From Escherichia sp. ESNIH1 (GTDB lineage: Bacteria; Pseudomonadota; Gammaproteobacteria; Enterobacterales; Enterobacteriaceae): DNA of 64,000 nt. The DNA lies in NCBI GenBank assembly GCA_002918705.1, contig PQKR01000003.1, positions 310,001-374,000 of the forward strand. The letters are read 5' to 3'. Shown one piece after another: positions 18,354-29,314 of the stretch. A model generated the notes under the pieces. The model was given only the letters and a program-made list of their open reading frames with translations. It was not told where the DNA came from and searched no databases. A program made the translations under genes and the position numbers. The stretch's first letter is position 1. Each line of letters begins with the position of its first letter.

Positions 18354-19715
18354 TTACTGCGATGCCGCGGGTTTACGCGGGCGGCGACGGCGCGCCTGCT
18401 CCCCGGCGGGTTTCGCATCGCCGCTGCGGCGCGGCTGGCTTGATCTTGGCGCACCGCCTTCGCTGCGACCTTCGCTACGGCGCGGCTGCTGCTGGCCACG
18501 ACCGCCGCCCTGCCCGCGTCCACCGCCGCCGCCACGCTGCTGGCGACCGTTCTGGATCGGCTCGGCTTTGATAGAGGCATCCGGCTCATAGCCCGGCAGA
18601 GCAATGCGCGGGATCTCTTTTTTCAGCAGGCGTTCGATATCACGCAGCAGCTTGTGCTCGTCGACGCAGACCAGCGACAGCGCTTCACCGGTGGCCGCTG
18701 CACGGCCGGTACGACCGATACGGTGCACGTAGTCTTCCGGCACGTTCGGCAGCTCATAGTTAACCACGTGCGGCAGCTCTTCAATATCCAGGCCACGGGC
18801 AGCAATGTCGGTTGCCACCAGTACGCGGATGTCGCCAGATTTAAAATCGGCCAGCGCCCGGGTACGCGCGCCCTGGCTCTTGTTACCGTGGATAGCGGCG
18901 CTGCGGATGCCGTCTTTATTCAGCTGCTCCGCCAGGTGGTTCGCGCCGTGCTTGGTGCGGGTAAAGACCAGCACCTGCTGCCAGTTGCCCTCGCCGATCA
19001 TCTGCGACAGCAGCTCACGCTTACGTTTCTTATCAACAAAGTGCACGTGCTGGGTCACCTGCTCAGAGGCGGTGTTGCGGCGCGCCACTTCGATCTCCAG
19101 CGGGTTGTGCAGCAGCTTCTCTGCCAGGGTTTTGATCTCGTCCGAGAAGGTTGCGGAGAAGAGCAGGTTCTGGCGCTTGGCCGGCAGCTTCGCCAGCACG
19201 CGGCGAATATCGTGGATAAAGCCCATGTCCAGCATGCGGTCGGCTTCGTCCAGCACCAGGATCTCAATCCCGTCCAGCTTAACGGCGTTCTGGTGCTCCA
19301 GATCCAGCAGACGGCCTGGGGTGGCTACCAGCACATCAACGCCGCCGCGCAGCTTCATCATCTGTGGGTTAATGCTAACGCCGCCGAAAACCACCAGCGA
19401 ACGCACGTTGAGATACTGACTATACTCACGCACGTTCTCACCGACCTGAGCCGCCAGTTCGCGGGTTGGGGTGAGGATCAGCGCTCGAACCGGGCGACGC
19501 CCTTTGGCATGGGGCTCGCTGGTAATAAGACGCTGTAACAGCGGCAGGGTAAAGCCCGCGGTTTTACCGGTACCGGTCTGGGCGCTGGCCATCAGGTCGC
19601 GCCCCTGCAGCACAGCCGGGATCGCCTGCTGCTGAATAGGGGTAGGTTCGCGGTAGCCCTGCTCGGCAACGGCGCGCAGGATCTCAGGGTTTAAACCCAG
19701 TGCTTCAAAAGACAT
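18354..19715 (-). CDS. rhlE: DEAD-box ATP-dependent RNA helicase RhlE
   Basis: 453-residue DEAD-box helicase involved in ribosome assembly and RNA turnover. It shows the Q motif ([10 protein letters not shown]), Walker [14 protein letters not shown] box [16 protein letters not shown] motif and HRIGRTGRA. The C-terminal tail of about 60 residues is Gly/Arg/Gln-rich, which binds RNA nonspecifically. The tail is compositionally biased and likely to vary between strains. Confidence 0.95.
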   Translation of the reverse strand: MSFEALGLNPEILRAVAEQGYREPTPIQQQAIPAVLQGRDLMASAQTGTGKTAGFTLPLLQRLITSEPHAKGRRPVRALILTPTRELAAQVGENVREYSQYLNVRSLVVFGGVSINPQMMKLRGGVDVLVATPGRLLDLEHQNAVKLDGIEILVLDEADRMLDMGFIHDIRRVLAKLPAKRQNLLFSATFSDEIKTLAEKLLHNPLEIEVARRNTASEQVTQHVHFVDKKRKRELLSQMIGEGNWQQVLVFTRTKHGANHLAEQLNKDGIRSAAIHGNKSQGARTRALADFKSGDIRVLVATDIAARGLDIEELPHVVNYELPNVPEDYVHRIGRTGRAAATGEALSLVCVDEHKLLRDIERLLKKEIPRIALPGYEPDASIKAEPIQNGRQQRGGGGGRGQGGGRGQQQPRRSEGRSEGGAPRSSQPRRSGDAKPAGEQARRRRPRKPAASQ

Positions 19716-19922
19716 AACAACTCCGAACCGCCCCGACCGTTTCAGGTGTAGTTTTCAGGGAGATAGGTAACGAAACAGATGACAAAAACCACAGTGTCAT
19801 GAAGGGGCGGAGTGTAGCAGCTTTTGTGACGCACCGCATAAAATATCCCATAAGGCATTCTCCCAATCCATAAGTTCGATAAGGTTATAGCCATGCAGAT
19901 GAATGCAAGGGAGCCTAAGTCT
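19716..19922. promoter_or_regulatory. rhlE-ybhG intergenic region; no cecR gene
   Basis: In E. coli a TetR regulator gene (cecR/ybiH) lies here as first gene of the ybhGFSR operon. This 207-bp gap contains no TetR gene or remnant I can see. It holds a 6-bp inverted repeat ATGACA-N10-TGTCAT (19779-19800), which could be an operator or part of the rhlE promoter, and the ybhG ribosome site AGGGAG. Confidence 0.7.
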
Positions 19923-20921
19923 ATGAAAAAACCCGTCGTCGCCCTCATGGCGGTGGTTATCGTGCTGGCTGCTGCCGTCGGCGGCTGGCTGTGGTATCAA
20001 AGCCAGCAGGATCGCGGTCTGACCCTCTATGGCAACGTCGATATTCGCACGGTCAATATGAGCTTTCGCGTTGGCGGTCGCCTGGCATCCCTGAACGTTG
20101 ACGAAGGGGATGCGATCAAAGCCGGGCAGGTGTTAGGGACGCTGGACAAAGCACCTTATGAAAATGCCCTGATGCAGGCCAAAGCCAGCGTTGCCGTCGC
20201 CCAGGCGCAGTATGATCTTATGCAGGCGGGCTATCGCGACGAAGAGATCGCCCAGACCGAGGCGGCGGTGAGGCAGGCCAAAGCGGCCTATGACTACGCG
20301 CAGAACTTCTATACCCGCCAACAGGGGCTGTGGAAAAGCCGCACCATCTCCGCCAACGATCTGGAGAACGCCCGTTCATCCCGGGATCAGGCCCGGGCGA
20401 CGCTGAAATCCGCCGAGGATAAGCTGAGCCAGTACCGCACCGGCAATCGCCCGCAGGATATTGCCCAGGCGAAGGCCAGCCTCGAACAGGCTCAGGCCCA
20501 GCTGGCCCAGGCCGAGCTGGATCTACATGATACCACCCTGGTGGCCCCCGCCGACGGCACGCTGATGACGCGCGCCCTGGAGCCGGGCAGCATGCTCAGC
20601 GCGGGCAGCACCGTGCTGACCCTGTCGCTTACCCGCCCGGTCTGGGTACGCGCCTACATTGATGAACCCAACCTGGGTCGGGCCAAACCCGGCAGCGAAC
20701 TGCTGCTCTATACCGACGGCCGTCCGGACAGGCCCTATCGCGGTAAGGTAGGCTTTGTCTCGCCTACCGCCGAGTTCACGCCGAAAACCGTCGAAACGCC
20801 GGATCTGCGCACCGATCTGGTCTACCGTCTGCGCATCATTGTTACCGACGCTGATGACGCCCTGCGTCAGGGAATGCCGGTCACCGTCCGCTTTAACGAT
20901 GGACAGGACGATGAGCGATAA
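19923..20921 (+). CDS. ybhG: HlyD-family membrane fusion protein YbhG
   Basis: 332-residue periplasmic adaptor of the YbhGFSR ABC exporter. It has an N-terminal membrane anchor ([21 protein letters not shown]), a lipoyl half-motif ([40 protein letters not shown]), a long α-helical hairpin rich in A/Q/E (about residues 75-200) and a β-barrel part. The start at 19923 matches E. coli YbhG; upstream in-frame ATGs (19893, 19899) lack family support. It overlaps ybhF by 11 bp. Confidence 0.95.
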   Translation: MKKPVVALMAVVIVLAAAVGGWLWYQSQQDRGLTLYGNVDIRTVNMSFRVGGRLASLNVDEGDAIKAGQVLGTLDKAPYENALMQAKASVAVAQAQYDLMQAGYRDEEIAQTEAAVRQAKAAYDYAQNFYTRQQGLWKSRTISANDLENARSSRDQARATLKSAEDKLSQYRTGNRPQDIAQAKASLEQAQAQLAQAELDLHDTTLVAPADGTLMTRALEPGSMLSAGSTVLTLSLTRPVWVRAYIDEPNLGRAKPGSELLLYTDGRPDRPYRGKVGFVSPTAEFTPKTVETPDLRTDLVYRLRIIVTDADDALRQGMPVTVRFNDGQDDER

Positions 20922-22650
20922 CGCGATCCGGCTTGATGGCCTGGTAAAACGCTTTCCGGGCGGGGAGAAGCCCGCCGTCGCGCCCCTCACCTGCGTCATC
21001 CACAGCGGGTACGTAACCGGGCTGGTCGGTCCCGACGGCGCGGGTAAAACGACGCTGATGCGCATGCTTGCCGGGCTGCTCAAGCCTGACGCGGGCAGTG
21101 CCAGCGTGCTGGGTCTCGATCCCATCAACGACGACCGCGCCCTGCACGCCTCGCTGGGCTATATGCCGCAGAAGTTCGGCCTGTACGAGGATCTGACGGT
21201 GATGGAGAACCTAAATCTCTATGCCGATCTGCGCAGCGTGGTGGGTGAAGCGCGGCAGAAAACCTTTGCCCGCCTGCTGGAATTTACCGCCCTCGGCCCC
21301 TTTACCGATCGGCTGGCGGGCAAGCTCTCCGGCGGGATGAAACAGAAGCTGGGCCTGGCCTGTACCCTGGTAGGCGAACCGAAAGTGCTGCTGCTGGATG
21401 AGCCCGGCGTCGGCGTGGATCCAATCTCCCGTCGCGAGCTGTGGCAGATGGTGCACGAGCTGGCAGGCGAAGGGATGCTGATCCTCTGGAGCACCTCCTA
21501 TCTTGATGAGGCCGAGCAGTGCCGGGACGTGCTGCTGCTCAACGAAGGGGAGCTGCTCTACCAGGGTCAGCCCACGACGCTGACCCAGAGCATGGCCGGG
21601 CGCAGCTTTCTGATGCATAGCCCGCAGGAGTCTAACCGCAGGCTGCTGCGGCGGGTGCTGAAACTGCCGCAGGTGAGCGACGGAATGATCCAGGGCCGCT
21701 CGGTGCGTCTGATCCTCAAGAGAGAGGCCAGCGCCGAGGACATCCGCCACGCGGAGGGGATGCCGGAGATTGAGATAGCCGAAACCACGCCGCGCTTCGA
21801 AGATGCCTTTATCGACCTGCTTGGCGGCGCGGGCACCCAGGAGTCACCTCTCGGCGCCATCCTGCATACCGTGGCGGGATCGCCGGAGGAGACGGTGATT
21901 GAGGCAAAATCGCTGACCAAAAAATTTGGCGATTTTGCGGCAACGGATAACGTCGATTTTGCCGTCAAGCGTGGGGAGATTTTCGGCCTGCTGGGGCCAA
22001 ACGGCGCGGGGAAATCCACCACCTTTAAGATGATGTGCGGCCTGCTGGTGCCTACCGCCGGCAAGGCGCTGGTGCTGGGCATGGATCTGAAGGTCAGCTC
22101 CGGCAAGGCGCGCCAGCGGCTGGGCTATATGGCGCAGAAGTTCTCTCTCTACGGCAACCTCACCGTGGAGCAGAACCTGCGCTTCTTCTCCGGCGTCTAT
22201 GGCCTGCGCGGCCGGGCGCAGAGTGAGAAGATCGCCCGCATGAGCGAGGCGTTCAGCCTGACCACTATCGCCTCGCACGCCACCGATGCCCTGCCGCTGG
22301 GCTTCAAGCAGCGGCTGGCGCTGGCCTGCTCGCTGATGCACGAGCCGGATATTCTGTTTCTTGACGAGCCGACCTCCGGCGTCGATCCCCTTACCCGCCG
22401 TGAGTTCTGGCTGCATATTAACAGCATGGTGGAGCGAGGCGTCACCGTGATGGTGACCACCCACTTTATGGATGAGGCGGAGTATTGCGATCGCATCGGG
22501 CTGGTCTATCGCGGGAAGCTGATTGCCCACGGCACGCCGGACGATCTGAAAGCCCAGGCCGCGGACGATGAACAGGCGGATCCCACTATGGAGCAGGCTT
22601 TTATTCGGCTGATCAACAGCTGGGACAGGGAGCATGCCGATGAGCGCTAG
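20911..22650 (+). CDS. ybhF: ABC exporter ATP-binding protein YbhF (two fused ATPase domains)
   Basis: 579-residue protein with two complete nucleotide-binding domains: Walker [10 protein letters not shown] near residue 40 and GPNGAGKST near 365, signatures [12 protein letters not shown] and the variant [12 protein letters not shown], Walker [13 protein letters not shown] and [12 protein letters not shown]. It energises the YbhSR permease for export, in E. coli linked to tetracycline/cefoperazone efflux and Na+(Li+)/H+ transport. The ATG at 20911 follows CAGGAC inside the 3' end of ybhG; the frame is open for about 50 further codons upstream but those are ybhG shadow. Confidence 0.95.
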   Translation: MSDNAIRLDGLVKRFPGGEKPAVAPLTCVIHSGYVTGLVGPDGAGKTTLMRMLAGLLKPDAGSASVLGLDPINDDRALHASLGYMPQKFGLYEDLTVMENLNLYADLRSVVGEARQKTFARLLEFTALGPFTDRLAGKLSGGMKQKLGLACTLVGEPKVLLLDEPGVGVDPISRRELWQMVHELAGEGMLILWSTSYLDEAEQCRDVLLLNEGELLYQGQPTTLTQSMAGRSFLMHSPQESNRRLLRRVLKLPQVSDGMIQGRSVRLILKREASAEDIRHAEGMPEIEIAETTPRFEDAFIDLLGGAGTQESPLGAILHTVAGSPEETVIEAKSLTKKFGDFAATDNVDFAVKRGEIFGLLGPNGAGKSTTFKMMCGLLVPTAGKALVLGMDLKVSSGKARQRLGYMAQKFSLYGNLTVEQNLRFFSGVYGLRGRAQSEKIARMSEAFSLTTIASHATDALPLGFKQRLALACSLMHEPDILFLDEPTSGVDPLTRREFWLHINSMVERGVTVMVTTHFMDEAEYCDRIGLVYRGKLIAHGTPDDLKAQAADDEQADPTMEQAFIRLINSWDREHADER

Positions 22651-23773
22651 CGCGGTGTCCTGGCGGCGGGTACGCGCCCTGTGCGTTAAAGAGACGCGGC
22701 AGATTGTACGCGATCCCAGCAGCTGGCTGATTGCGGTGCTGATCCCTCTCCTGCTGCTGTTTATCTTCGGCTACGGAATCAATCTCGACTCCAGCCGCCT
22801 GCGGGTGGGGATCCTGCTGGAGCAGCGCAGCGAAGAGGCGCTGGACTTCGCCCACGCCATGACCGGCTCGCCCTATATCGATGCCACCCTCAGCGACAGC
22901 CGTCAGGAATTGATTGCCAAAATGCAGGCCGGACGCATACGCGGCATGGTGGTGATCCCGGTGGATTTCGCCGCCAACATGGCGCGCCCAGGCGCTGAGG
23001 CCCCCATTCAGGTGATCACCGACGGCAGCGAGCCGAACACCGCCAACTTCGTGCAGGGCTACGCGGAGGGGATCTGGCAGCTATGGCAGATGCAGCGGGC
23101 GGAAGATCGGGGCGAAACGTTTGAGCCGCTGATCGACGTTCAGACCCGCTACTGGTTTAACCCGGCCGCCATCAGTCAGCACTTTATTATACCCGGCGCG
23201 GTGACCATCATCATGACGGTGATCGGCGCTATCCTCACCTCGCTGGTGATCGCCCGCGAGTGGGAGCGCGGTACGATGGAGGCGCTGCTCTCCACGGAGG
23301 TGACCCGCGTAGAGCTGCTGCTCTGCAAGCTGATCCCCTACTACTTCCTCGGCATGCTGGCGATGCTGCTCTGTATGCTGGTCTCGGTGTTTATCCTCGG
23401 CGTACCCTACCGCGGCTCGCTGATCCTGCTGTTTTTTATCAGCAGCCTGTTTTTGCTCAGCACCCTGGGGATGGGGCTGCTTATCTCCACCGTGACCCGC
23501 AACCAGTTTAACGCCGCGCAGGTGGCGCTCAACGCCGCCTTTCTGCCGTCGATTATGCTATCGGGCTTTATCTTTCAGATCGACAGCATGCCGGCGGTGA
23601 TCCGCGCGGTAACGTGGATTATTCCGGCACGCTATTTTGTCAGCACCCTGCAAAGCCTGTTCCTGGCGGGTAATATCCCGGTGGTGCTGATTGTGAATAC
23701 GCTGTTTTTGCTGGCGTCGGCGGTGATGTTTATCGGCTTAACGTGGCTGAAAACCAAACGGCGGCTGGATTGA
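22640..23773 (+). CDS. ybhS: ABC exporter permease YbhS
   Basis: 377-residue ABC-2 type permease: an N-terminal membrane helix ([21 protein letters not shown]), a large periplasmic domain, and five C-terminal helices with the ABC-2 signature [24 protein letters not shown]. The ATG at 22640 is 7 nt after GGAG; ATG 22634 is too close. It overlaps ybhF by 11 bp. A REP pair separates it from its partner ybhR. Confidence 0.94.
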   Translation: MSASAVSWRRVRALCVKETRQIVRDPSSWLIAVLIPLLLLFIFGYGINLDSSRLRVGILLEQRSEEALDFAHAMTGSPYIDATLSDSRQELIAKMQAGRIRGMVVIPVDFAANMARPGAEAPIQVITDGSEPNTANFVQGYAEGIWQLWQMQRAEDRGETFEPLIDVQTRYWFNPAAISQHFIIPGAVTIIMTVIGAILTSLVIAREWERGTMEALLSTEVTRVELLLCKLIPYYFLGMLAMLLCMLVSVFILGVPYRGSLILLFFISSLFLLSTLGMGLLISTVTRNQFNAAQVALNAAFLPSIMLSGFIFQIDSMPAVIRAVTWIIPARYFVSTLQSLFLAGNIPVVLIVNTLFLLASAVMFIGLTWLKTKRRLD

Positions 23774-23784
23774 TGCTTATGCCG

Positions 23785-23885
23785 ATGTACCCTGTAGGCC
23801 CGGTAAGCGGAGCGCCACCGGGTGTTTATCTGTTGACTCCGGCATGCCGGGCGGCACTGCGTTTGCCCGGCCTACGGTAGGCATC
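23785..23885. repeat. BIME (two REP units) inside the ybh exporter operon
   Basis: Two GC-rich REP hairpins in opposite orientation: GTAGGCCCGG...CCACCGGG (23794-23824) and GCCGGGCGGCA...TGCCCGGCCTAC (23847-23875), bounded by inverted GATGC/GCATC-like ends. The 134-bp ybhS-ybhR gap consists mostly of this element. Confidence 0.8.
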
Positions 23886-23907
23886 TGCGGGAAAAGAGGA
23901 TAACAAT

Positions 23908-25014
23908 ATGTTTCACCGCTTATGGACGCTGATTCGCAAAGAGCTGCAATCCCTGCTGCGGGAGCCGCAGACCCGGGCGATCCTGATTGTGCCGGTACTT
24001 ATCCAGGTGCTGCTGTTCCCCTTTGCCGCCACCCTTGAGGTGACCAACGCCACTATCGCCATCTATAACGAAGATAGCGGCAGGCACGCGGTGGAGCTGA
24101 CCCAGCGCTTTGCCCGCGCCAAAGCCTTTACCCACGTCCTGCTGCTGAGCAGCCCGCAGGAGATCCGGCCTACGCTCGATACGCAAAAGGCGCTGCTGCT
24201 GGTGCGCTTCCCGGCCGACTTTTCACGCAATCTCGATACCTTCCAGCCCGCACCGATGCAGCTGCTGCTTGACGGGCGTAACTCTAACAGCGCGCAGATT
24301 GCCGCCAACTATCTTCAGCAGGTGGTAAAGGAGTATCAGCAGGAGCTACTGACAGGAAAAGCCAGGCCCAACAACAGCGAGCTGGTGGTGCGTAACTGGT
24401 ATAACCCCAATCTCGACTATAAATGGTTCGTGGTGCCGTCGCTGATCGCCATGATCACCACCATCGGGGTGATGATTGTCACCTCGCTGTCGGTGGCGCG
24501 CGAGCGCGAACAGGGTACGCTCGATCAGCTGCTGGTGTCTCCCCTCGCCACCTGGCAGATTTTTGTTGGCAAAGCGGTTCCGGCGCTGATCGTCGCCACC
24601 TTCCAGGCCAGCATCGTACTCGGGATAGGCATCTGGGCCTACCAGATCCCCTTCGCCGGATCGCTGATGCTCTTCTACTTCACCATGCTGATCTACGGGC
24701 TGTCGCTGGTGGGCTTTGGCCTGCTCATCTCCGCGCTCTGCGCTACGCAGCAGCAGGCGTTTATCGGCGTATTTGTCTTTATGATGCCGGCGATCTTACT
24801 CTCTGGCTACGTGTCGCCGGTAGAGAACATGCCGGTCTGGTTGCAGCATCTGACGTGGGTGAACCCGATTCGGCACTTTACCGATATCACCAAGCAGATC
24901 TATCTGAAGGATGCGAGTCTGGATATTGTCTGGGGAAGCCTGTGGCCGCTGCTGGTGATCGCGGCCACGACGGGATCAGTGGCCTACGCGATGTTCAGGC
25001 GGAATGTCGCGTAG
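23908..25014 (+). CDS. ybhR: ABC exporter permease YbhR
   Basis: 368-residue ABC-2 permease, paralogue and partner of YbhS, with one N-terminal helix, a periplasmic domain and C-terminal helices. The motif [26 protein letters not shown] precedes helices ending [26 protein letters not shown]. Ribosome site AGAGGA lies before the ATG. Its 3' end overlaps convergent ybhQ by 39 bp, so transcripts of the two genes are complementary at their ends. Confidence 0.94.
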   Translation: MFHRLWTLIRKELQSLLREPQTRAILIVPVLIQVLLFPFAATLEVTNATIAIYNEDSGRHAVELTQRFARAKAFTHVLLLSSPQEIRPTLDTQKALLLVRFPADFSRNLDTFQPAPMQLLLDGRNSNSAQIAANYLQQVVKEYQQELLTGKARPNNSELVVRNWYNPNLDYKWFVVPSLIAMITTIGVMIVTSLSVAREREQGTLDQLLVSPLATWQIFVGKAVPALIVATFQASIVLGIGIWAYQIPFAGSLMLFYFTMLIYGLSLVGFGLLISALCATQQQAFIGVFVFMMPAILLSGYVSPVENMPVWLQHLTWVNPIRHFTDITKQIYLKDASLDIVWGSLWPLLVIAATTGSVAYAMFRRNVA

Positions 25015-25386
25015 TTTCTTATCTTTGGCCAGCAGCGACACAATCGCCGGGCCCGCAAGGATCGCCAGCCCTACCGGCGCGAGCAGCAGGTCATTTTGCA
25101 CCACGCGAGAGAGCAGCCAGAGCGCAATCAGGGAGGCGCCGAAGTACCAGGTGGTGGTCAGCTCTTCAAGAAAATCGCCCACTTCACGCCAGCGCCCGTC
25201 ATGATGACGTTGCAGAGCCAGCATCAGCAGCACGGTGACGCCGTAAACCACGCACAGGCTTAAGCCGACGCGCACCAGCGCCCCGTTCATCCAACCCATT
25301 ACCAACGCCGCCACGACGATGAAATGCGACATAATCTGCCAGCAACCGATGCCGGTTGCCACACGAATTCGCTGTTGCCACTTCAT
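24976..25386 (-). CDS. ybhQ: Inner membrane protein YbhQ
   Basis: 136-residue inner-membrane protein with four hydrophobic segments (for example [48 protein letters not shown]) and a basic tail. It matches E. coli YbhQ ([12 protein letters not shown]..., [21 protein letters not shown]). Function unknown. It converges on ybhR with a 39-bp coding overlap. Confidence 0.9.
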   Translation of the reverse strand: MKWQQRIRVATGIGCWQIMSHFIVVAALVMGWMNGALVRVGLSLCVVYGVTVLLMLALQRHHDGRWREVGDFLEELTTTWYFGASLIALWLLSRVVQNDLLLAPVGLAILAGPAIVSLLAKDKKLRDIPPEHRVGH

Positions 25387-25519
25387 GGATTTTCTCCTGA
25401 AGAATTTTATCTGTTATTGAGAGTACCGGACTTTACGGAAAAATCCGTAAGGCCGCATCTTTTTGTGACAGATACTACACTTTATTTCCAACAGGACAGC
25501 GTCACTGGCGGGATACAAG

Positions 25520-26281
25520 ATGACAGAACAGAATCGGCCATTCTCTTTAAAAGTTCTTACGATTAACACACACAAGGGTTTCACCGCGTTTAACAAACGC
25601 TTTATTTTACCGGAGCTACGCGACGCGGTTCGTACCGTCGGCGCGGATATCGTCTGTCTGCAAGAGGTGATGGGGGCGCACGAGGTACATCCGCTGCACG
25701 TGGAAAACTGGCCCGATACCACCCACTATGAATTTCTGGCCGATACGATGTGGAGCGACTTCGCTTACGGACGTAACGCCGTCTATCCTGAAGGGCATCA
25801 CGGCAACGCGGTGCTCTCTCGCTATCCGATAGTGCACTACGAGAACCGCGACGTCTCCGTCGACGGCAGCGAGAAACGCGGCCTGCTCTACTGCCGCATC
25901 GTGCCGCCGCAGCTTAACCGCCCAATACACGTTATCTGTGTTCACCTGGGCTTACGCGAGGCGCATCGCCAGGCCCAGCTTACTATGCTGGCCGAGTGGG
26001 TTAACTCTTTCCCTGAAGGCGAGCCGGTGCTGGTAGCCGGCGACTTTAACGACTGGCGGGTTAAAGCCAACCACCCGCTGAAGAAGCAGGCGGGCCTGGA
26101 GGAGATCTTTACCCGGGCCAAAGGCCGCCCGGCGCGTACGTTTCCGGTCAGCCTGCCGCTGCTGCGTCTTGACCGTATTTACGTCAAGAACGCCAACGCC
26201 AGCGCCCCAACGGCGCTGCCGCTGCGTAACTGGCGTCATTTGTCCGATCATGCCCCATTGAGCGCGGAGATTCATCTATGA
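25520..26281 (+). CDS. ybhP: Endonuclease/exonuclease/phosphatase family protein YbhP
   Basis: 253-residue EEP-superfamily protein with the catalytic pattern LTINTHKGF (N), VCLQEVMG (E), [19 protein letters not shown] (D, N) and DHAPLSAEI (DH). Members hydrolyse phosphodiesters of DNA, lipids or nucleotides. It is the first gene of a ybhP-clsB-ybhN operon (stop overlaps clsB start as ATGA), which suggests a role near phospholipid metabolism; the substrate is not known to me. Confidence 0.92.
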   Translation: MTEQNRPFSLKVLTINTHKGFTAFNKRFILPELRDAVRTVGADIVCLQEVMGAHEVHPLHVENWPDTTHYEFLADTMWSDFAYGRNAVYPEGHHGNAVLSRYPIVHYENRDVSVDGSEKRGLLYCRIVPPQLNRPIHVICVHLGLREAHRQAQLTMLAEWVNSFPEGEPVLVAGDFNDWRVKANHPLKKQAGLEEIFTRAKGRPARTFPVSLPLLRLDRIYVKNANASAPTALPLRNWRHLSDHAPLSAEIHL

Positions 26282-27525
26282 AATGCGGATGGCGAGAAGG
26301 AAACCGCATCCAGCTGCTGGAGAACGGTGACGAATACTACCCGGCTGTGTTCAAAGCCATTGAGCAGGCACAGCGTAAGGTGATCCTGGAAACCTTTATC
26401 TGGTTTGACGACGACGTGGGCCGCCAGCTGCACGCCGTGCTGCTGCGTACCGCCCAGCGCGGGGTGAATATTGAGGTATTGCTGGATGGCTACGGCTCTC
26501 CCGATCTTAGCGATGAGTTCGTCGGCCAGCTCACCGCCGCCGGCGTCGTGTTCCGCTACTACGATCCGCGCCCGCCGCTGCTGGGTATGCGCACCAACGT
26601 TTTCCGCCGGATGCACCGTAAGATTGTGGTGATCGACAGTACCGTGGCGTTTGTCGGCGGCATTAACTACTCCGCCGAGCATATGAGCGACTATGGCCCG
26701 GAGGCCAAGCAGGACTACGCCGTGCGGGTGGAGGGTCCGGTGGTAGAGGATATCCTCCAGTTTGAGCTGGAGAACCTGCCCGAGCATGCCCAGACCCGCC
26801 GCTGGTGGCAGCAGCGACGTCGCCATCAGGCACCGGATAACCGCAAACCCGGCGAGGCGCAGGCGCTGTTTGTCTGGCGCGATAATGACGATCATCGAGA
26901 CGACATTGAGCGTCACTATCTGAAGATGCTGGCTAATGCTAAGCGCGAAGTGATCATCGCCAACGCCTACTTCTTCCCCGGCTACCGCCTGCTGCATGCG
27001 ATGCGCAACGCCGCCCGCCGTGGCGTTACGGTTAAACTGATTGTACAGGGCGAGCCGGACATGCCCATCGTTAAGGTGGGCGCGCGTCTGCTCTATAACT
27101 ACCTGGTGAAGGGAGGCGTGCAGGTGTATGAGTACCGTCGCCGTCCGCTGCATGGCAAGGTCGCGGTGATGGACGACCACTGGGCCACCGTCGGCTCCAG
27201 CAACCTCGATCCGCTCAGCCTGTCGCTTAACCTGGAAGCCAATTTAATTATTCACGACCGTGCCTTTAACCAGACCCTGCGCGACAACCTGAACGGCATT
27301 TTGCAGCATGACTGCGTGCGGGTGGATGAGACTATGGTGCCAAGACGCACCTGGTGGAACCTGGCGAAAAGCGTGGTGGTCTTTCACTTCCTGCGAAAAT
27401 TCCCGGCTATGGTGGGCTGGCTGCCGGCCCATACGCCTAAGCTGTCACTGGTAAAGCCTCCGGTGCAGCCGGAGATGGAGACACAGGATCGCGTCGATAC
27501 GGAAAGCAGAGAGGTTAATCCCTGA
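26278..27525 (+). CDS. clsB: Cardiolipin synthase B
   Basis: 415-residue phospholipase-D superfamily enzyme making cardiolipin (and phosphatidylglycerol) from phosphatidylglycerol-type donors at the inner membrane. Both HKD motifs are intact: [19 protein letters not shown] (about residue 115) and [24 protein letters not shown] (about 290). It has no N-terminal transmembrane anchor, as expected of ClsB rather than ClsA. It overlaps ybhP by 4 nt and ybhN by 1 nt. Confidence 0.95.
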   Translation: MKCGWREGNRIQLLENGDEYYPAVFKAIEQAQRKVILETFIWFDDDVGRQLHAVLLRTAQRGVNIEVLLDGYGSPDLSDEFVGQLTAAGVVFRYYDPRPPLLGMRTNVFRRMHRKIVVIDSTVAFVGGINYSAEHMSDYGPEAKQDYAVRVEGPVVEDILQFELENLPEHAQTRRWWQQRRRHQAPDNRKPGEAQALFVWRDNDDHRDDIERHYLKMLANAKREVIIANAYFFPGYRLLHAMRNAARRGVTVKLIVQGEPDMPIVKVGARLLYNYLVKGGVQVYEYRRRPLHGKVAVMDDHWATVGSSNLDPLSLSLNLEANLIIHDRAFNQTLRDNLNGILQHDCVRVDETMVPRRTWWNLAKSVVVFHFLRKFPAMVGWLPAHTPKLSLVKPPVQPEMETQDRVDTESREVNP

Positions 27526-28487
27526 TGAGCAAATCACATCCTCGCTGGCGGTTGGCGAAAAAAATCCTGACCTGGGTCTTCTTTATTGCCGTGACGGTGC
27601 TGCTGGTGATCTATGCCCGCACGGTCGACTGGGGCGACGTCTGGAACGTTATCCGCAACTATAACCGCACGCCGCTGCTGATCTCCGCTGCGCTGGTGGT
27701 GGTGAGCTATCTGCTCTACGGCTGCTATGATCTGCTGGCCCGCGCCTACTGTGGACACAAACTGGCGGCGCGCCAGGTGATGCTGGTATCCTTTGTCTGT
27801 TACGCCTTTAACCTCACCCTCAGCACCTGGGTGGGCGGCATTGGCATGCGCTATCGCCTCTACTCTCGCCTCGGCCTGCCCAGCAGCACCATCACCCGGA
27901 TCTTCTCGTTAAGCATTACTACCAACTGGCTGGGTTACATTCTGCTGGGCGGGATCATCTTTTCCTTCGGCATCGTGGAGCTGCCCTCGCACTGGTACAT
28001 TGATGAGGGCACGCTGCGCATCGTGGGCGTCGTGCTGCTGCTGATGATCGCCGCCTACCTCTGGTTCTGCGCCTTTGCGAAACGTCGCCATATGACGGTG
28101 AAAGGCCAGAAGCTGGTGCTGCCGTCGTTTAAATTTGCTATCGCGCAGATGGTGATCTCCAGCGCTAACTGGATGGCGATGGGGGCGATTATCTGGCTGC
28201 TGCTGGGCCAGGAGGTGAACTACTTCTTTGTGCTGGGCGTGCTGCTGGTGAGCAGTATCGCAGGGGTCATTATCCATATTCCGGCGGGGATCGGCGTGCT
28301 GGAGGCGGTGTTTATCGCCCTGCTGGCGGGGGAACACGTCTCCCACGGCAAAATTATCGCCGCCCTGCTGGCCTATCGTATGCTCTACTACTTCCTGCCG
28401 CTGATGCTGGCGCTGGTGTGCTATCTGGTGCTGGAGAGCCGGGCGAAAAAGCTGCGGGCGAAGAACGAACAGGCGATGCAGAAGTAG
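27525..28487 (+). CDS. ybhN: UPF0104/LPG-synthase-like inner membrane protein YbhN
   Basis: 320-residue polytopic inner-membrane protein of the lysylphosphatidylglycerol synthase-TM/UPF0104 family, with about eight hydrophobic segments and family motifs TWVGGIGMRYRLYSRLG and IHIPAGIGVLEAVFIALL. It is translationally coupled to clsB (TGATG). Recent work places YbhN-type proteins near phospholipid homeostasis, but the activity cannot be deduced here. A REP element follows; E. coli ybhM, expected next, is absent. Confidence 0.92.
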   Translation: MSKSHPRWRLAKKILTWVFFIAVTVLLVIYARTVDWGDVWNVIRNYNRTPLLISAALVVVSYLLYGCYDLLARAYCGHKLAARQVMLVSFVCYAFNLTLSTWVGGIGMRYRLYSRLGLPSSTITRIFSLSITTNWLGYILLGGIIFSFGIVELPSHWYIDEGTLRIVGVVLLLMIAAYLWFCAFAKRRHMTVKGQKLVLPSFKFAIAQMVISSANWMAMGAIIWLLLGQEVNYFFVLGVLLVSSIAGVIIHIPAGIGVLEAVFIALLAGEHVSHGKIIAALLAYRMLYYFLPLMLALVCYLVLESRAKKLRAKNEQAMQK

Positions 28488-28500
28488 TGAGAAAGGTAAT

Positions 28501-28530
28501 CCCCGGTGGCGCTACGCTTACCGGGGCTAC
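28501..28530. repeat. REP hairpin between ybhN and ybhL
   Basis: CCCCGG(N14)CCGGGG followed by CTAC, in the 64-bp gap between two convergent genes. Confidence 0.75.
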
Positions 28531-28551
28531 AGCTGATAATGCAAACTGACG

Positions 28552-29256
28552 TTAACGACGGTTGCCGAAAATCCGCAGCAGCATCAGGAACAGGTTGATA
28601 AAGTCCAGATAGAGCGTCAGCGCACCGAGAATGGCGTATTTACGCAGGTTGCCGCTGTCTCTTACGTCGATCTGCTCGCCAATGTTTTTCAGCTTCTGCG
28701 TGTCATACGCCGTCAGGCCAACGAAGACAATCACCCCGATATAGGTCACTATCCACATCAGCGTCTCGCTCTTCAGCCAGAAGTTGACCAACGAGGCCAG
28801 CACAATACCAATCAGCGCCATAAACAGCATATTGCCGAAGCCGCTCAGATCGCGTTTAGTGGTGTAGCCGTAGAGGCTCATGGCACCGAACATGCCACCG
28901 GTTACCACAAAGGTGCTGGCGATAGACGAGTAGGTATAAACCACAAAGATACTGGCCAGGGTCAGGCCGGTCAGCGCCGAATAGAGCATAAACAGCGTGG
29001 TCGCCATCGCCGCACTGAGCTTGTGCACCAGCCCGGAGAGAACGAACACCAGCGCCAGCTGGGCGATAATCAGGCCAAAGAAAGTGATTTTGCTGGAGAA
29101 GACAAACATCATCACCGCGGGGGTATTGGCCGCGAACCAGGCGATAAACGCCGTCAGGAACAGCCCGCAGGTCATCCAGCCGTAGACCTGGGCCATGTAA
29201 GTTTGCAGCCCGCTACGGGCCTGGACAATTGAATCGGATCGTGGGAATCGGTCCAT
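28552..29256 (-). CDS. ybhL: Bax inhibitor-1 family inner membrane protein YbhL
   Basis: 234-residue BI-1/TMBIM family protein with seven transmembrane segments and the conserved C-terminal aspartates (FVGLTAYDTQKLKNI and TLYLDFINLFLMLLRIFG). Family members form pH-sensitive Ca2+ leaks; the bacterial role is unclear. It matches E. coli YbhL closely. Ribosome site CAGGAG before ATG 29256. Confidence 0.93.
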   Translation of the reverse strand: MDRFPRSDSIVQARSGLQTYMAQVYGWMTCGLFLTAFIAWFAANTPAVMMFVFSSKITFFGLIIAQLALVFVLSGLVHKLSAAMATTLFMLYSALTGLTLASIFVVYTYSSIASTFVVTGGMFGAMSLYGYTTKRDLSGFGNMLFMALIGIVLASLVNFWLKSETLMWIVTYIGVIVFVGLTAYDTQKLKNIGEQIDVRDSGNLRKYAILGALTLYLDFINLFLMLLRIFGNRR

Positions 29257-29314
29257 GATTAACTCCTGTTAAGTGAACACGCTTCTAAGGGTAACACATC
29301 CGGGGAAAAGCAGC

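Noticed and set aside
18354-18560. Low-complexity G/R-rich stretch near the rhlE 3' end as a possible separate repeat element
   Set aside because: It is in frame with RhlE and encodes the known basic Gly/Arg-rich C-terminal tail of this helicase family.
20755-20910. N-terminal extension of YbhF
   Set aside because: Lies within ybhG in another frame; the ATG at 20911 has a ribosome site and matches the family start.
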